Program-made: the position numbers and the translations under genes
Notes under the pieces: model-generated
What the model was told of the DNA's origin: nothing
The model's database searches: none
Seen by the model: only the letters and a program-made list of their open reading frames with translations
Shown: positions 1-11,493 of the stretch, in pieces
Layout of the letters: each line of letters starts with the position of its first letter
Numbering within the stretch: position 1 is the stretch's first letter
DNA from: Novosphingobium sp.
Lineage (GTDB): Bacteria; Pseudomonadota; Alphaproteobacteria; Sphingomonadales; Sphingomonadaceae
Assembly: GCA_017987575.1 (NCBI GenBank)
Contig: JAGNTK010000004.1
Span: 1-54,294, forward strand
Direction: 5' to 3'
Length of the DNA stretch: 54,294 bases

Positions 1-55
1 GGCGCGTTCAGCGCGGAAAATGGCATCCGATCCGAATGGAGATGAGCGCATAACG

Positions 56-86
56 AAAAAGGGCGGCCCAAACGGACCGCCCTTTT
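56..86 (-). terminator. Terminator after atpC
   Basis: A 9-bp GC-rich stem (61-69 with 74-82, one G-U pair in the minus-strand RNA) closes a four-base loop and is flanked by a run of five A on one side and four T on the other. It can act as an intrinsic terminator in either direction. It lies 24 bases past the atpC stop codon and so should end the ATP synthase transcript. Confidence 0.8.
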
Positions 87-109
87 GCATTTCAATAAGG
101 CGGAAAGCC

Positions 110-367
110 TCAGCCTACAACATGCTCGGCCAGAACGGTCAGGCCATTGTCGCCAACTTCGGCGAAGCCACCCTGGATCTGGATTTCTTCCGGCGCTGCG
201 CCATCGGTCTTGTAGATCCGCAGGGTGCCGTCGCGCATCGTGGTCATGAACGGGGCGTGGCCTTCCAGCACGCCTTCCTCACCCTCGGTGCCGGGGACGA
301 CGACCATATAGACGTCGTCTGAGCGGACGAGGCGGGCGGGGGTGACGAGTTCGAAGTGCAGTGCCAT
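110..367 (-). CDS. atpC: ATP synthase F1 epsilon subunit
   Basis: Epsilon subunit of the F1 sector, part of the central stalk that couples rotor movement to ATP synthesis at the inner membrane. The 85 residues match the N-terminal beta-sandwich of the family ([14 protein letters not shown] at the start, GHAPFMT near residue 38). The longer form known from E. coli (about 138 aa) has an additional C-terminal helical hairpin that inhibits ATP hydrolysis; it is absent here, as is usual in many sphingomonads. The ATG is preceded by a purine-rich GGGGGAGAAA. It is the last gene of atpHAGDC and is separated from atpD by a long inverted repeat. Confidence 0.95.
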   Translation of the reverse strand: MALHFELVTPARLVRSDDVYMVVVPGTEGEEGVLEGHAPFMTTMRDGTLRIYKTDGAAPEEIQIQGGFAEVGDNGLTVLAEHVVG

Positions 368-380
368 TCGGTTTCTCCCC

Positions 381-464
381 CCTCCCGCTTGCGGGAGGGG
401 TCGGGGGTGGGTCAGTGTTAGAGATGAGACAGGCCCACCCCTAGCCCCTCCCGCAAGCGGGAGG
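381..464. repeat. Long inverted repeat between atpD and atpC
   Basis: Two 31-base arms (about 381-411 and 434-464) are inverted copies with three mismatches, and each arm contains its own smaller palindrome CTCCCGCTTGCGGGAG. This is the pattern of a REP-type intergenic element. It sits inside the ATP synthase operon, directly in front of the atpC ribosome binding site, and would fold as a long hairpin in the transcript. Confidence 0.8.
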
Positions 465-472
465 GTAGTTTC

Positions 473-2861
<2,389 letters not shown>

Positions 2862-2884
2862 GAAGCCTTACCCTTTCAATCGGA

Positions 2885-4417
<1,533 letters not shown>

Positions 4418-4972
4418 TTAGCCTTTCATCGCTTGCGCGAGGGAGTTCAAACGGGTGCGGATCGAGCTGTCGATCTGAGTCGAGCCGATCTTGACGACGA
4501 GGCCGCCGAGGATCGCGGGATCCACGGTGGCGGAAAGGGTGACGTCCTTGCCCTCGCGTGCCTTCAACTTGGCGGAGAGCGCCTTGAGCTGGGCATCGCT
4601 GAGCGCGTGGGCGCTGGTGACTTCGGCCTTGACCTCGCCGCGGGCGGCTGAAGCGATGGCGGTGAAAGCGTCCACGATCCGCGGCAGCACGTCCAGCCGG
4701 CCATTGGCAGCCAGAACACCGAGGAATTGCTTGGTCAGCGGGGACAGCTTCAGCAGGGTCGCGACGCTGTCCATCGCCTTGGCTGCTGCTTCGCGCCCGA
4801 CCTGCGGATTGCGAATCAGTGCAGCCAGATCAGCCGATTCTGCGAGCGCCTGACCCAACGCGCCAAGATCCTGCTCGACCGTGGCAACGGCCTTGTTCTC
4901 ATGTGCCAGTCCAAAAAGCGCAGAGGCGTAGCGCCCTTGCAAACTGGCCGAAATGCCGCCGGAATTCTCCAC
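4418..4972 (-). CDS. atpH: ATP synthase F1 delta subunit
   Basis: Peripheral-stalk delta subunit that joins F1 to the Fo b subunits. The 184 residues contain the expected N-terminal helical domain ([15 protein letters not shown]) and the C-terminal conserved stretch ending [20 protein letters not shown]. It is the first gene of the operon, so the promoter should lie in 4973-5126, which is shared with the divergent dienelactone hydrolase gene. As in other alphaproteobacteria the Fo genes are not adjacent. Confidence 0.95.
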   Translation of the reverse strand: MENSGGISASLQGRYASALFGLAHENKAVATVEQDLGALGQALAESADLAALIRNPQVGREAAAKAMDSVATLLKLSPLTKQFLGVLAANGRLDVLPRIVDAFTAIASAARGEVKAEVTSAHALSDAQLKALSAKLKAREGKDVTLSATVDPAILGGLVVKIGSTQIDSSIRTRLNSLAQAMKG

Positions 4973-5126
4973 GCGCTGTTGTTCCTTGCATCGGGTGCGT
5001 TGGCTGGGTGAGCGGGAGCGAAGAACGCACCGTCACCCTCTGACGGGGGCGCGCATAGCCATGATTGTGCTGCGATGCAAGGTGGGGCAAGGACATTCCC
5101 GAACAGGAATGCACCGGAGCGGAAAA
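4973..5126. promoter_or_regulatory. Divergent control region, atp operon and dlh
   Basis: A 154-base interval between divergent genes must hold both promoters. A perfect 10-base inverted repeat (CCTTGCATCG at 4984-4993 and its complement at 5073-5082) brackets most of it, and a small hairpin CATTCC/GGAATG lies at 5093-5110. I cannot assign -35/-10 boxes with confidence, and binding by a regulator is only a possibility. Confidence 0.35.
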
Positions 5127-5810
5127 ATGAGCGGCGAATGGATCAAGCTGACCATGGCGGATGGGTACGCGATGCCGTGCTATCATGTGCTGCCAGAAGG
5201 CGAGCGCCGCGGCGGTCTGGTGCTGGTTCAGGAAATCTTCGGGGTGACTGAACATATCCGCGAACTGTGCGATGAATATGCCGCCGATGGCTATGAAGTG
5301 ATCAGCCCCGGCCTGTTTGACCGGCAAGAGCCGGGCTGCGCGCTGGGCTATTCCGGCGCCGACTGGGAACGCGCGGTCCAGATCGCGCGGGGCGAACATG
5401 ACTGGGAACAGGGCATCGACGATACCGCGCGGGTGATCGCCTGGATGAAGGAGAAGGGCGGCCCGGTCTTCATCACCGGCTATTGCTTTGGCGGCTCGGT
5501 CGCCTGGCGGATGGCGCAGCTGTCTGACGATCTGGATGCCGCCAGCTGCTACTACGGCGGCTATATCGCCACCCGGTTTGCCGACGAAGCCCCGAAGTGC
5601 GCGGCGATTACCCATTTTGGCCGGTATGATTCGATGGTCCCGATCGAGCCGGTCGAAAAGCTGATCGAAAAGGCGCATCCCACAGCACAGCACTTTATCT
5701 ATGAGGCTGGGCATGGGTTTAATTCGGATCGGCGCAAGGACTATCATCCGGAAAGCGCGGAACTCGCGAAGGAGCGGACGTTGATGCTGTTCAAGGCTTT
5801 GGGGGGGTGA
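5127..5810 (+). CDS. Dienelactone hydrolase family protein
   Basis: Cytosolic alpha/beta hydrolase of the dienelactone hydrolase family, 227 aa with this start. The nucleophile cysteine is in GYCFGGS (Cys120), the aspartate probably in HFGRYDSMVP near residue 170, and the histidine in AGHGF near 199, giving a Cys-Asp-His triad. The family opens lactone or ester rings; classic members act on dienelactone in chlorocatechol degradation, but no other catabolic genes are nearby, so the substrate is unknown. I chose the ATG at 5127 because GGAGCGG precedes it by six bases; an in-frame ATG at 5109 is an alternative. Confidence 0.88.
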   Translation: MSGEWIKLTMADGYAMPCYHVLPEGERRGGLVLVQEIFGVTEHIRELCDEYAADGYEVISPGLFDRQEPGCALGYSGADWERAVQIARGEHDWEQGIDDTARVIAWMKEKGGPVFITGYCFGGSVAWRMAQLSDDLDAASCYYGGYIATRFADEAPKCAAITHFGRYDSMVPIEPVEKLIEKAHPTAQHFIYEAGHGFNSDRRKDYHPESAELAKERTLMLFKALGG

Positions 5811-5818
5811 CGCTGGCC

Positions 5819-6058
5819 TTAGTCACGGGGGTACCAGCCTTTATCGTTTCTGGCGGGCAGGGGTAGGCTTTTGTCTCGCAATACGGTCTCAAAACGACCT
5901 TCGCGCATTGGGGCAATGCCATCCCAATTCGAACTGTTGCAAGTGCTGCAAACCATCATATTGTAACGATGCCACTTACGCCCCTCGTATATATGAGGAC
6001 CATGTTGGTATGAGGCACCGCAAAGTTCACAATTGAACATAAACTTTTCACTGGTCAT
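5819..6058 (-). CDS. Small CxxC-CxxC protein, unknown function
   Basis: An 80-residue protein starting at an ATG that has GGAG nine bases upstream; an upstream in-frame ATG at 6130 would give 103 aa but lacks a ribosome binding site. Two CxxC pairs (CELC near residue 10 and CSTC near 38) separated by HGPHIYEGRKWHRYN suggest a zinc-binding ribbon or treble clef similar in outline to HNH-type folds, but the catalytic histidine pattern of an HNH nuclease is not clear. I do not recognise the family. It is convergent with the dienelactone hydrolase, 8 bases from its stop, in a less GC-rich stretch. Confidence 0.6.
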   Translation of the reverse strand: MTSEKFMFNCELCGASYQHGPHIYEGRKWHRYNMMVCSTCNSSNWDGIAPMREGRFETVLRDKSLPLPARNDKGWYPRD

Positions 6059-6510
6059 CCAACGGCTCCAAGAAGCGGAGTGGGGGGAGCCTTTGCCAGA
6101 CTTCAGCAATGTCGCGATGGGTGGTATCACACTGTTTCAACCACTTCGCACAAGCTTGGCCGTTTAGCCGCGTCCCCCCAGCATATCTACTCGCCGGAAC
6201 CGCAGGTCCCGCCTTTTGTCGAGTCTCGGTTGCCGCCTAAACTCGAAGGCTCCTCGCTGACGGGGAACACCCGTTTCCGGGGGCCGTCAATTCAGTTGGC
6301 CAATTTTGCTGTTCACTCCATTCTCATCCCCGATTCGGCTAAACCACCAGATGCGGCAACACCTGTGACAAAGTCGGGGAAATCAGAAACGCTTCCATAA
6401 AGGAGGCTCCTTTCTTCCCCTCTTGTGAGGACGGAACATAAGTAGCACGCCTGTCAAATTTTTCAATACTTGCCATCCAAAAAGTTTGTTGATTTTGGAG
6501 TAAATTTCTC
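6059..6510. other. Interval without a convincing gene
   Basis: About 450 bases with lower GC than the surroundings. Open frames on either strand are short or lack family resemblance. Visible structure: a two-part hairpin with outer stem TGACGG/CCGTCA (6258-6263 and 6284-6289) and inner GGAAC/GTTTCC, and a tight palindrome AAAGGAG-G-CTCCTTT at 6399-6413. The last 60 bases are AT-rich and should contain the promoter of the PfpI-like gene. It could be a decayed gene or a structured RNA; neither is established. Confidence 0.4.
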
Positions 6511-7236
6511 ATGGCCCGTATTCTAATTCTCCTCCCCCAGATCGACTATGACCCAAGCGAGGTTGCTTTGCCGTGGCTGGTATGGACTCAGGTAGGCCAC
6601 GAAGTCTGCTTTGCGACCGAGACCGGCCAGCCGGCTGCTTGCGATCCAGTGACGCTGACCGGGCAAGGCCTGCCGCTGTTCGCCCGGTCGCTTCAGGCGA
6701 GGGTCGAGGCGCGCGAGGCCTATGCGGAAATGCTGGCCGACAAGATTTACAACCGCCCACTGAGCTGGGCCAAAGTGCGGACCGCCAATTTCGATGCATT
6801 CCACTTTCCCGGCGGTCACGCGCCCGGGATGCGGCCCTATTGCGAAAGCGAGGCAGTTCAGCGGATCGCCCATGAAGCGTTCAGCGCGAACAAGCCGGTC
6901 AGCGCAGTCTGCCACGGGGTGCTTCCGCTGGCCCGGGCCGGAGTGCTGGTCGGGCGGCACACCACGGCTTTGACTGAGCCGCTGGAAAAAATCGCGATCC
7001 AGCTGACACAATCGGCTTTGCCCGGCCATTACCGGACCTATCCCAAGACGGTCGAGGCCGAGGTCAAGCACCGGATCCGCCCCGGCGGGTTGTTCGAGCG
7101 TGGCGGACTGTTCCCGCGTTATGCCGGACGGCGCAATCCCGAGGCCGGTTTCGTGGTGCAGGACGGCAATTACCTGTCGGCCCGCTGGCCAGGGGATGCC
7201 TGGACCCTGGCGCTGCGGATGATGGAATTGCTTTGA
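6511..7236 (+). CDS. DJ-1/PfpI-type glutamine amidotransferase-like protein
   Basis: A 241-residue cytosolic protein of the DJ-1/PfpI superfamily (class I glutamine amidotransferase fold). The nucleophile elbow is AVCHGVLPLA with Cys134 and His135, preceded by the family segment FHFPGGHAPGM at residues 98-107. Members include glyoxalase III, chaperone-like and protease-like enzymes; the exact reaction cannot be read from the sequence. The ATG has TTGGAG upstream. The last 94 bases, including the stop, are partly duplicated about 1.2 kb downstream (see 8347-8454). Confidence 0.85.
   Translation: MARILILLPQIDYDPSEVALPWLVWTQVGHEVCFATETGQPAACDPVTLTGQGLPLFARSLQARVEAREAYAEMLADKIYNRPLSWAKVRTANFDAFHFPGGHAPGMRPYCESEAVQRIAHEAFSANKPVSAVCHGVLPLARAGVLVGRHTTALTEPLEKIAIQLTQSALPGHYRTYPKTVEAEVKHRIRPGGLFERGGLFPRYAGRRNPEAGFVVQDGNYLSARWPGDAWTLALRMMELL
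7143..7214 (+). repeat. 72-bp direct repeat, copy 1
   Basis: These 72 bases inside the end of the PfpI-like gene are identical to 8361-8432. Similarity continues at a lower level (16 of 22 bases) through both stop codons. The two copies bracket the membrane-protein gene at 7247-8236. Confidence 0.95.
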
Positions 7237-7246
7237 GCCAAGTGTT

Positions 7247-8236
7247 TTACACCGGCCTTTGCATCCAAGGACGCATCGCGTTCATGAATAGATCCTCGCT
7301 CAGTTCGACTGGCGTACCCGATTTCGTGATGATATCTTTCCTCACAGGGCGGTAACGCCACATTAAGCCTTGGAGCAGGAAGGGCATAGCAACAACAGAG
7401 CCTTGACTTCGGCTCTGCCGCGAAAGACTCTCCCATGATCCGTCCTGTTTGACGAAAACCTCTTCGCGCGCTGACGCGATCGTGCCGCTCGTAGATCTCG
7501 CCGCCTGCCATGTTGAACTGTCTGACGTGGACCAAATTCCGGCGACATCAGCATCGGCGATATTCCCCGGTTCTGCGATAAGGCAGTGCCCGTTTTCGAT
7601 CAGTTGTGAAACCCGGTCTGATGTTGTGTGCGAACCCCACATGGCTGACTCCTTGGAAAGCGTGGAAGCGAGTGGGAGTTCGACATGCGGACAATAATCT
7701 CTATACTCGACCGAATATCGGATCAGTCTAACGGCATCCTCTGGACGTCCTGATTTAGGAGCTGCGCCCATGAGGACCGCCTTTCGGTGCCCACCATAGA
7801 GCAGCCGTTGGCAAAACAGGGTGCACTGCGTTTCGTTGTAGGGAGCGGACCAGCCGTCGGACTTGGGCGGCGTCAGGACCGCAATGACTTGCGGGCTGGC
7901 AGGAATTTTTGGGACGGTGACTCTGTCGGCTTTTGAATACTGCGCAATTTCGTTCCTGGGTAGAAGATTCAACAACGCTGGGACGCCAAGCCCAAGGGCC
8001 AAGCAGATCGCAATTCCGAAAGCAAGGCTCCGTCTTATGTCACCGAAGCCAAAGCCCCAGCCAAATCCAGCGGCCGCCGCATAAAGACAGAAATTTGTCG
8101 GCCAGGTGCTTACAAAAAACAAGTCGCCAACAAATTCGGGCACGTTACCAAGAGTAAGGATTCCGACCACATATGTCAGAACGGGCAGGACCCCGAAGCC
8201 CAAGATAAGAAAGCCAAACCCAATACGAAATCCCAT
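7247..8236 (-). CDS. Membrane protein of unknown function
   Basis: A 329-residue protein with three probable membrane helices in the first 90 residues (around 5-28, 45-65 and 70-90), followed by a soluble region of about 240 residues containing several cysteines (CTLFCQRLLYGG, YRDYCPH, NGHCLIAEPG). I do not recognise the family. AAAGGTG lies 6 bases before the ATG. Base composition and codon use look less GC-rich than the flanking core genes, and the gene is bracketed by direct copies of the end of the preceding gene, so it is probably an acquired or rearranged segment. Its stop is 10 bases from the stop of the convergent PfpI-like gene. Confidence 0.65.
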   Translation of the reverse strand: MGFRIGFGFLILGFGVLPVLTYVVGILTLGNVPEFVGDLFFVSTWPTNFCLYAAAAGFGWGFGFGDIRRSLAFGIAICLALGLGVPALLNLLPRNEIAQYSKADRVTVPKIPASPQVIAVLTPPKSDGWSAPYNETQCTLFCQRLLYGGHRKAVLMGAAPKSGRPEDAVRLIRYSVEYRDYCPHVELPLASTLSKESAMWGSHTTSDRVSQLIENGHCLIAEPGNIADADVAGIWSTSDSSTWQAARSTSGTIASAREEVFVKQDGSWESLSRQSRSQGSVVAMPFLLQGLMWRYRPVRKDIITKSGTPVELSEDLFMNAMRPWMQRPV

Positions 8237-8346
8237 GGTTGCACCTTTGCGCCCGCGGTTGAGGGGTTTAGCCCGCTGAAGTTAATTTCTCGTGGCCTTA
8301 TGCTGGTTTGAGGGACCCAACGAATGTTCAAAAAAACATTGATCGC

Positions 8347-8454
8347 ATGGCGCGGGACGCGGCCGGTTTCGTGGTGCAGGACGGCAATTACCTGTCGGCC
8401 CGCTGGCCAGGGGATGCCTGGACCCTGGCGCTCAGGATGAACGATCTGCTTTGA
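8347..8454 (+). pseudogene. Duplicated 3' end of the PfpI-like gene
   Basis: The frame encodes 35 residues, MARDA followed by AGFVVQDGNYLSARWPGD and a tail ending LALRMNDLL. It repeats the last 30 residues of the protein at 6511-7236 with four late substitutions (RMMELL becomes RMNDLL in the last six). 72 bases are identical to the parent, and the remaining 22 differ at six positions. It keeps the parent's frame and stop codon but lacks the catalytic region, so it is a remnant of a second gene copy or of a recombination event. Confidence 0.85.
8361..8432 (+). repeat. 72-bp direct repeat, copy 2
   Basis: Identical to 7143-7214. It lies between the start of the membrane-protein gene and the convergent end of the DUF2202 gene. 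Confidence 0.95.
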
Positions 8455-8460
8455 TCGAGA

Positions 8461-9006
8461 TCACCAGCCGCCGTGGCGGCCGCCTCCGCCTCCGCCGCCG
8501 CCAGGACCGTGCCCTGGCGTTCCGCCGCGTGCTACGCAACGTTCAAACGCTGGCAGGTGGTTCTCGCGGCTGGCCCATTGCAGCTTGGTCAGCAGTTCGC
8601 GTGCGGCGGCATCGTCGATCGTCGGCAGCAACCGGTCATAGAGCGCTATGTTCTCAACCTCTGCCTGCACACCGATCTGGCAGGCTTCCAACAAAGTCGC
8701 CGGAGCTTTGATCTTGCCGGAATAAGGATTGGCTCCATAGGCCCAGCCGCGCCGATCCAGTGCGGCCTTGGCCATTTGCTGGTGGCGCTGTTCCGCTAGG
8801 ATGATGTTGCTGAACGGGCGTACTTCACCGTGTTTGTAGAGCACCGCCTGATAGGTCGCTTCAGCGCGATACTCATCGTCAAGCGCTGCCAGCAGGGCGG
8901 TTTTGACGGGTTCTTTCGGGTCGGCGCTGGTTGCCGCATAGCTGTTGCCCATGCCGACCCCAGCCAATGCGGCTGTAATGGCGATCGCGGCGGAGATTGG
9001 TTTCAT
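8461..9006 (-). CDS. Secreted DUF2202 ferritin-like protein
   Basis: An exported protein of 181 residues with a signal peptide (MKPISAAIAITAALAGVG, cleavage probably after SYA). The mature part is a four-helix ferritin-like domain of the DUF2202 type: acidic and histidine pairs recur as DEYRAEATY, AEQRHQQM, EVENIALYD and SRENHLPAF, a spacing suited to a di-metal site. The C-terminus is a Gly-rich tail (GHGPGGGG..., ending RHGGW). Function is unknown; iron or metal handling in the periplasm is an inference. I chose the ATG at 9006 for its AAGGAG and signal peptide rather than the in-frame ATG at 9039. Confidence 0.8.
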   Translation of the reverse strand: MKPISAAIAITAALAGVGMGNSYAATSADPKEPVKTALLAALDDEYRAEATYQAVLYKHGEVRPFSNIILAEQRHQQMAKAALDRRGWAYGANPYSGKIKAPATLLEACQIGVQAEVENIALYDRLLPTIDDAAARELLTKLQWASRENHLPAFERCVARGGTPGHGPGGGGGGGGRHGGW

Positions 9007-9030
9007 GTCTCTTGCTCCTTCGTTAGTCAT

Positions 9031-9078
9031 ATTAGGCATTTCTAATAAAAGTTTCCCGTCAAATTGTGTCGCAATTTG
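9031..9078. promoter_or_regulatory. Two dyads upstream of the DUF2202 gene
   Basis: ATTAG-GCATTT-CTAAT (9031-9046) and CAAATTG-TGTCG-CAATTTG (9060-9078) are two AT-rich inverted repeats in the interval between divergent genes. Their form suits binding by a dimeric repressor or activator. The regulator is not identified. Confidence 0.4.
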
Positions 9079-9245
9079 TCGCGCGCCAGCTGGAGCGTTT
9101 TGGCACTGCTACGGAAAGTGAGACACCTGCGCTGGCGTCTGGGCCGCAGCAATCCATGGCAAAGATTCACGAATGATCTTCTTGGCATAACAGGTAAAAA
9201 CAGCGATTGAGTCCACTGTCGAATCTATCAGACGGAACAACCGTG

Positions 9246-9914
9246 ATGCGCATCAACACCAGCCGATCTATCGCCATGCTTGCTGGGGTGGCGCTTTGCG
9301 CCTCTGCGGCATTTGCAGCTGCTCCCGTGGTTCGATTTACAATCGGGACCACGCCATTGTCATTGCCGCAACCGGCCGGGTTCTGCCTGCCTGATGCGGG
9401 TCAAGCACCGCTGGCGGATGCCAACGCCAGTGCCGACATCCAGAACGACACTGTTGCAAGCTTGCTGGGCTGTAATCGCAAGCCGGAAATTCGGCCGTGG
9501 AGCAACTATGTGTTGATCAAAACCCCCAAGGCGCTGATCAATCGCGTGTTCGACAAAGCGAGCGCGCTTGACGAGCTTGCCGGGGTTTTCTCCGGGCCGA
9601 ACAGCCCGAAATTTGATGACAAGGACACCCAGGGCATCGCCAATGAAACCGAACGCGCGCTGGGTATGCGGATCGAGATTACCGGCACCTTCGGCTATGC
9701 CGGTCGAGATGCGGACTGTGTCTATTTGGCGGGCCCGATGCAGGCTGAGGTTTCAGGGCGAATCGTCAAGGGGCTGGTGGCCACCTGCATGACCGTTGCG
9801 GGCGGCAAACTGATTTCGGTGAACCTGTACCAGATTGCCGAAAATCCGGACGTCTCAGCGATCAACGGAATGAAGGCACAGGCCCGCGCGATTGGTATAT
9901 CGATCCACCGCTAA
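9246..9914 (+). CDS. Secreted protein of unknown function
   Basis: A 222-residue exported protein with a signal peptide (MRINTSRSIAMLAGVALC, cleaved near SAAFA-AP). The mature part has four or five cysteines (GFCLPD, LLGCNRK, ADCVYL, ATCMTV) and no domain I recognise. I chose the ATG at 9246 because it begins the signal peptide; a TTG at 9207 would add 13 unlikely residues. The gene is divergent from the DUF2202 gene and could share its control region. Confidence 0.65.
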   Translation: MRINTSRSIAMLAGVALCASAAFAAAPVVRFTIGTTPLSLPQPAGFCLPDAGQAPLADANASADIQNDTVASLLGCNRKPEIRPWSNYVLIKTPKALINRVFDKASALDELAGVFSGPNSPKFDDKDTQGIANETERALGMRIEITGTFGYAGRDADCVYLAGPMQAEVSGRIVKGLVATCMTVAGGKLISVNLYQIAENPDVSAINGMKAQARAIGISIHR

Positions 9915-10000
9915 CCACTCCGTCAGGTTTGAACGCATGGCGCGGGACGCGGGACGCGGCGAATCGCGGCATTGGGGCTCCATCAGACAGGAGTTCCAAG

Positions 10001-10477
10001 ATGACCTACGCAATCCAAGGCCTCGATCCAGCGGCGTTCGCCCCGCTTTTTGCGATGGGCGATGCTGAACTTGCCGCCAACCGCGCCGTCAGGGTTACGG
10101 CAGAGACTGATCGCGGCTATCCCTGCCGGGTCAGCCTGAAGGACGCCGCGCAGGGTGAAGAGCTGATCTTGCTGCATCACACCAGCCATATGGTCGAAAC
10201 GCCATATCGCAGTGCCTATGCGATCTTTGTCCGTAAAGATGCCCAGCCTGCGCACTTCGTCGATAGCCTGCCACCGGTGTTCGAAGGCCGCCCGCTGGGT
10301 CTGCGCGGGTTTGATGCGCAAGGGGTACTGCGCGATGCCCGGCTGGCCTTACCGGGGCAGGCCGAAGAGAAGATCCTTGAACTGTTGGCCAATCCGGCAA
10401 TCGCCTATATCGATGCCCACAACGCTGCGCATGGCTGCTTTGCTGCGCGGGTTGAACGCCACGGAGATGCGTCGTGA
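10001..10477 (+). CDS. DUF1203 domain protein
   Basis: A 158-residue cytosolic protein that matches the outline of the DUF1203 family: an N-terminal GLDPAAFAPLF, a central PCRVSLKDA and LLHHTSH, and a C-terminal YIDAHNAAHGCFAARVERH. The biochemical role of the family is not known. CAGGAG precedes the ATG at 10001. Its stop codon overlaps the GTG start of ada by four bases (GTGA), so the two are translated together; a link to alkylation repair is possible but unproven. Confidence 0.8.
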   Translation: MTYAIQGLDPAAFAPLFAMGDAELAANRAVRVTAETDRGYPCRVSLKDAAQGEELILLHHTSHMVETPYRSAYAIFVRKDAQPAHFVDSLPPVFEGRPLGLRGFDAQGVLRDARLALPGQAEEKILELLANPAIAYIDAHNAAHGCFAARVERHGDAS

Positions 10478-11493
10478 TCGCAGACGATGATGCCTGGAGC
10501 GCCGTGCTGGACCGCGACCGTACCTTCGACGGGCGGTTCGTGACCGGGGTGTTGACCACCGGCATCTATTGCCGCCCCAGCTGCGCGGCGCGCCATCCAT
10601 CGCGGCACAACGTGCAGTTCTTTGCCGATGGCGCGGCGGCGCGGATAGCGGGGCTGAGGCCTTGCAAACGGTGTTTGCCTGATGATGTGAGCCGCGATGA
10701 ACGCGCCGTGCTCACTGCCATCGCTGCGATCAAGGCGGCGGGCCAACCGCTTGCCCTGGCGGCGCTGGCGCAGGAGACCGGCTATTCGCCCAGCCATTTC
10801 CAGCGGGTATTCACCCGCCACACCGGGCTGTCTCCCGCCGCCTATGCCCGCGCGTTGATGGCTGAGCGTGCGGCACAGGCGCTGAGCGAAGAGGGATCGG
10901 TTACAGAGGCGATCTATGCAGCGGGCTATTCTGGGCCGTCGCGGTTCTATGAAGCCAATCAGAGGAGACTGGGCATGGCCGCATCGGCCTGGGTAAACGG
11001 CGGAAAGGATACTGCGATCCATTGGGCGGTGGTCGATACCAGTCTGGGCCAGATGCTGGTCGCGGCAACGGCCAAAGGCGTCTGCCGTCTGTCGTTCGAC
11101 GAAGGGCGCGAAGCCTTGGCAGAGCGGTTTCCGCGGGCTGAACTGATCGAAGGAGGGGCGGACTTCGCGGCGCTGCTTGAGCAGGTCATCGCCGCGGTTG
11201 AAGCGCCGGGGGACTTTGCCCATATCCCGCTCGACGTCAAAGGCACCGCATTTCAGGAAGCCGTCTGGCGCGAATTGCAGCGCATCCCCAAGGGCGAAAC
11301 CCGCACCTATGCTGAGCTTGCAGCCGCAGTGGGTAAACCCAAGGCGGTCCGCGCGGCGGGCAGTGCCAACGGGGCTAACAACGTTGCCGTGCTGATCCCC
11401 TGCCACCGGGTTATCCGCACTGGCGGAGGGCTTGGCGGCTATGCCTATGGGCTGGAAATCAAGCGCAAGTTACTGGAAAAGGAAGCGAAATGA
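10474..11493 (+). CDS. ada: Ada, DNA alkylation repair protein and regulator
   Basis: Bifunctional Ada protein of 339 residues. The N-terminal domain has the four zinc cysteines, Cys33 and Cys37 in IYCRPSC and Cys64 and Cys67 in PCKRC; Cys33 would take methyl groups from phosphotriesters and convert the protein into an activator. An AraC-type helix-turn-helix region follows at about 80-175. The C-terminal O6-methylguanine methyltransferase has the PCHRV motif at 309-313 with the acceptor Cys310. It begins with GTG, overlapping the preceding gene, and ends in an ATGA overlap with the next, so three genes form one operon. Confidence 0.93.
   Translation: MIADDDAWSAVLDRDRTFDGRFVTGVLTTGIYCRPSCAARHPSRHNVQFFADGAAARIAGLRPCKRCLPDDVSRDERAVLTAIAAIKAAGQPLALAALAQETGYSPSHFQRVFTRHTGLSPAAYARALMAERAAQALSEEGSVTEAIYAAGYSGPSRFYEANQRRLGMAASAWVNGGKDTAIHWAVVDTSLGQMLVAATAKGVCRLSFDEGREALAERFPRAELIEGGADFAALLEQVIAAVEAPGDFAHIPLDVKGTAFQEAVWRELQRIPKGETRTYAELAAAVGKPKAVRAAGSANGANNVAVLIPCHRVIRTGGGLGGYAYGLEIKRKLLEKEAK

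Noticed and set aside
4973..5126. LexA-type box (GTTC-N7-GTTC)
   Set aside because: Only an isolated GAAC was seen; the second half at the required spacing is missing.
6180..6360. Possible tmRNA or other stable RNA
   Set aside because: An ACCACCA and a GATTCGG piece occur near 6331-6350, but no paired acceptor stem, T arm or tag sequence could be drawn.
6080..6400. 106-codon open frame in the interval before the PfpI gene
   Set aside because: No family resemblance, no ribosome binding site, and it overlaps the start of the opposite small gene.
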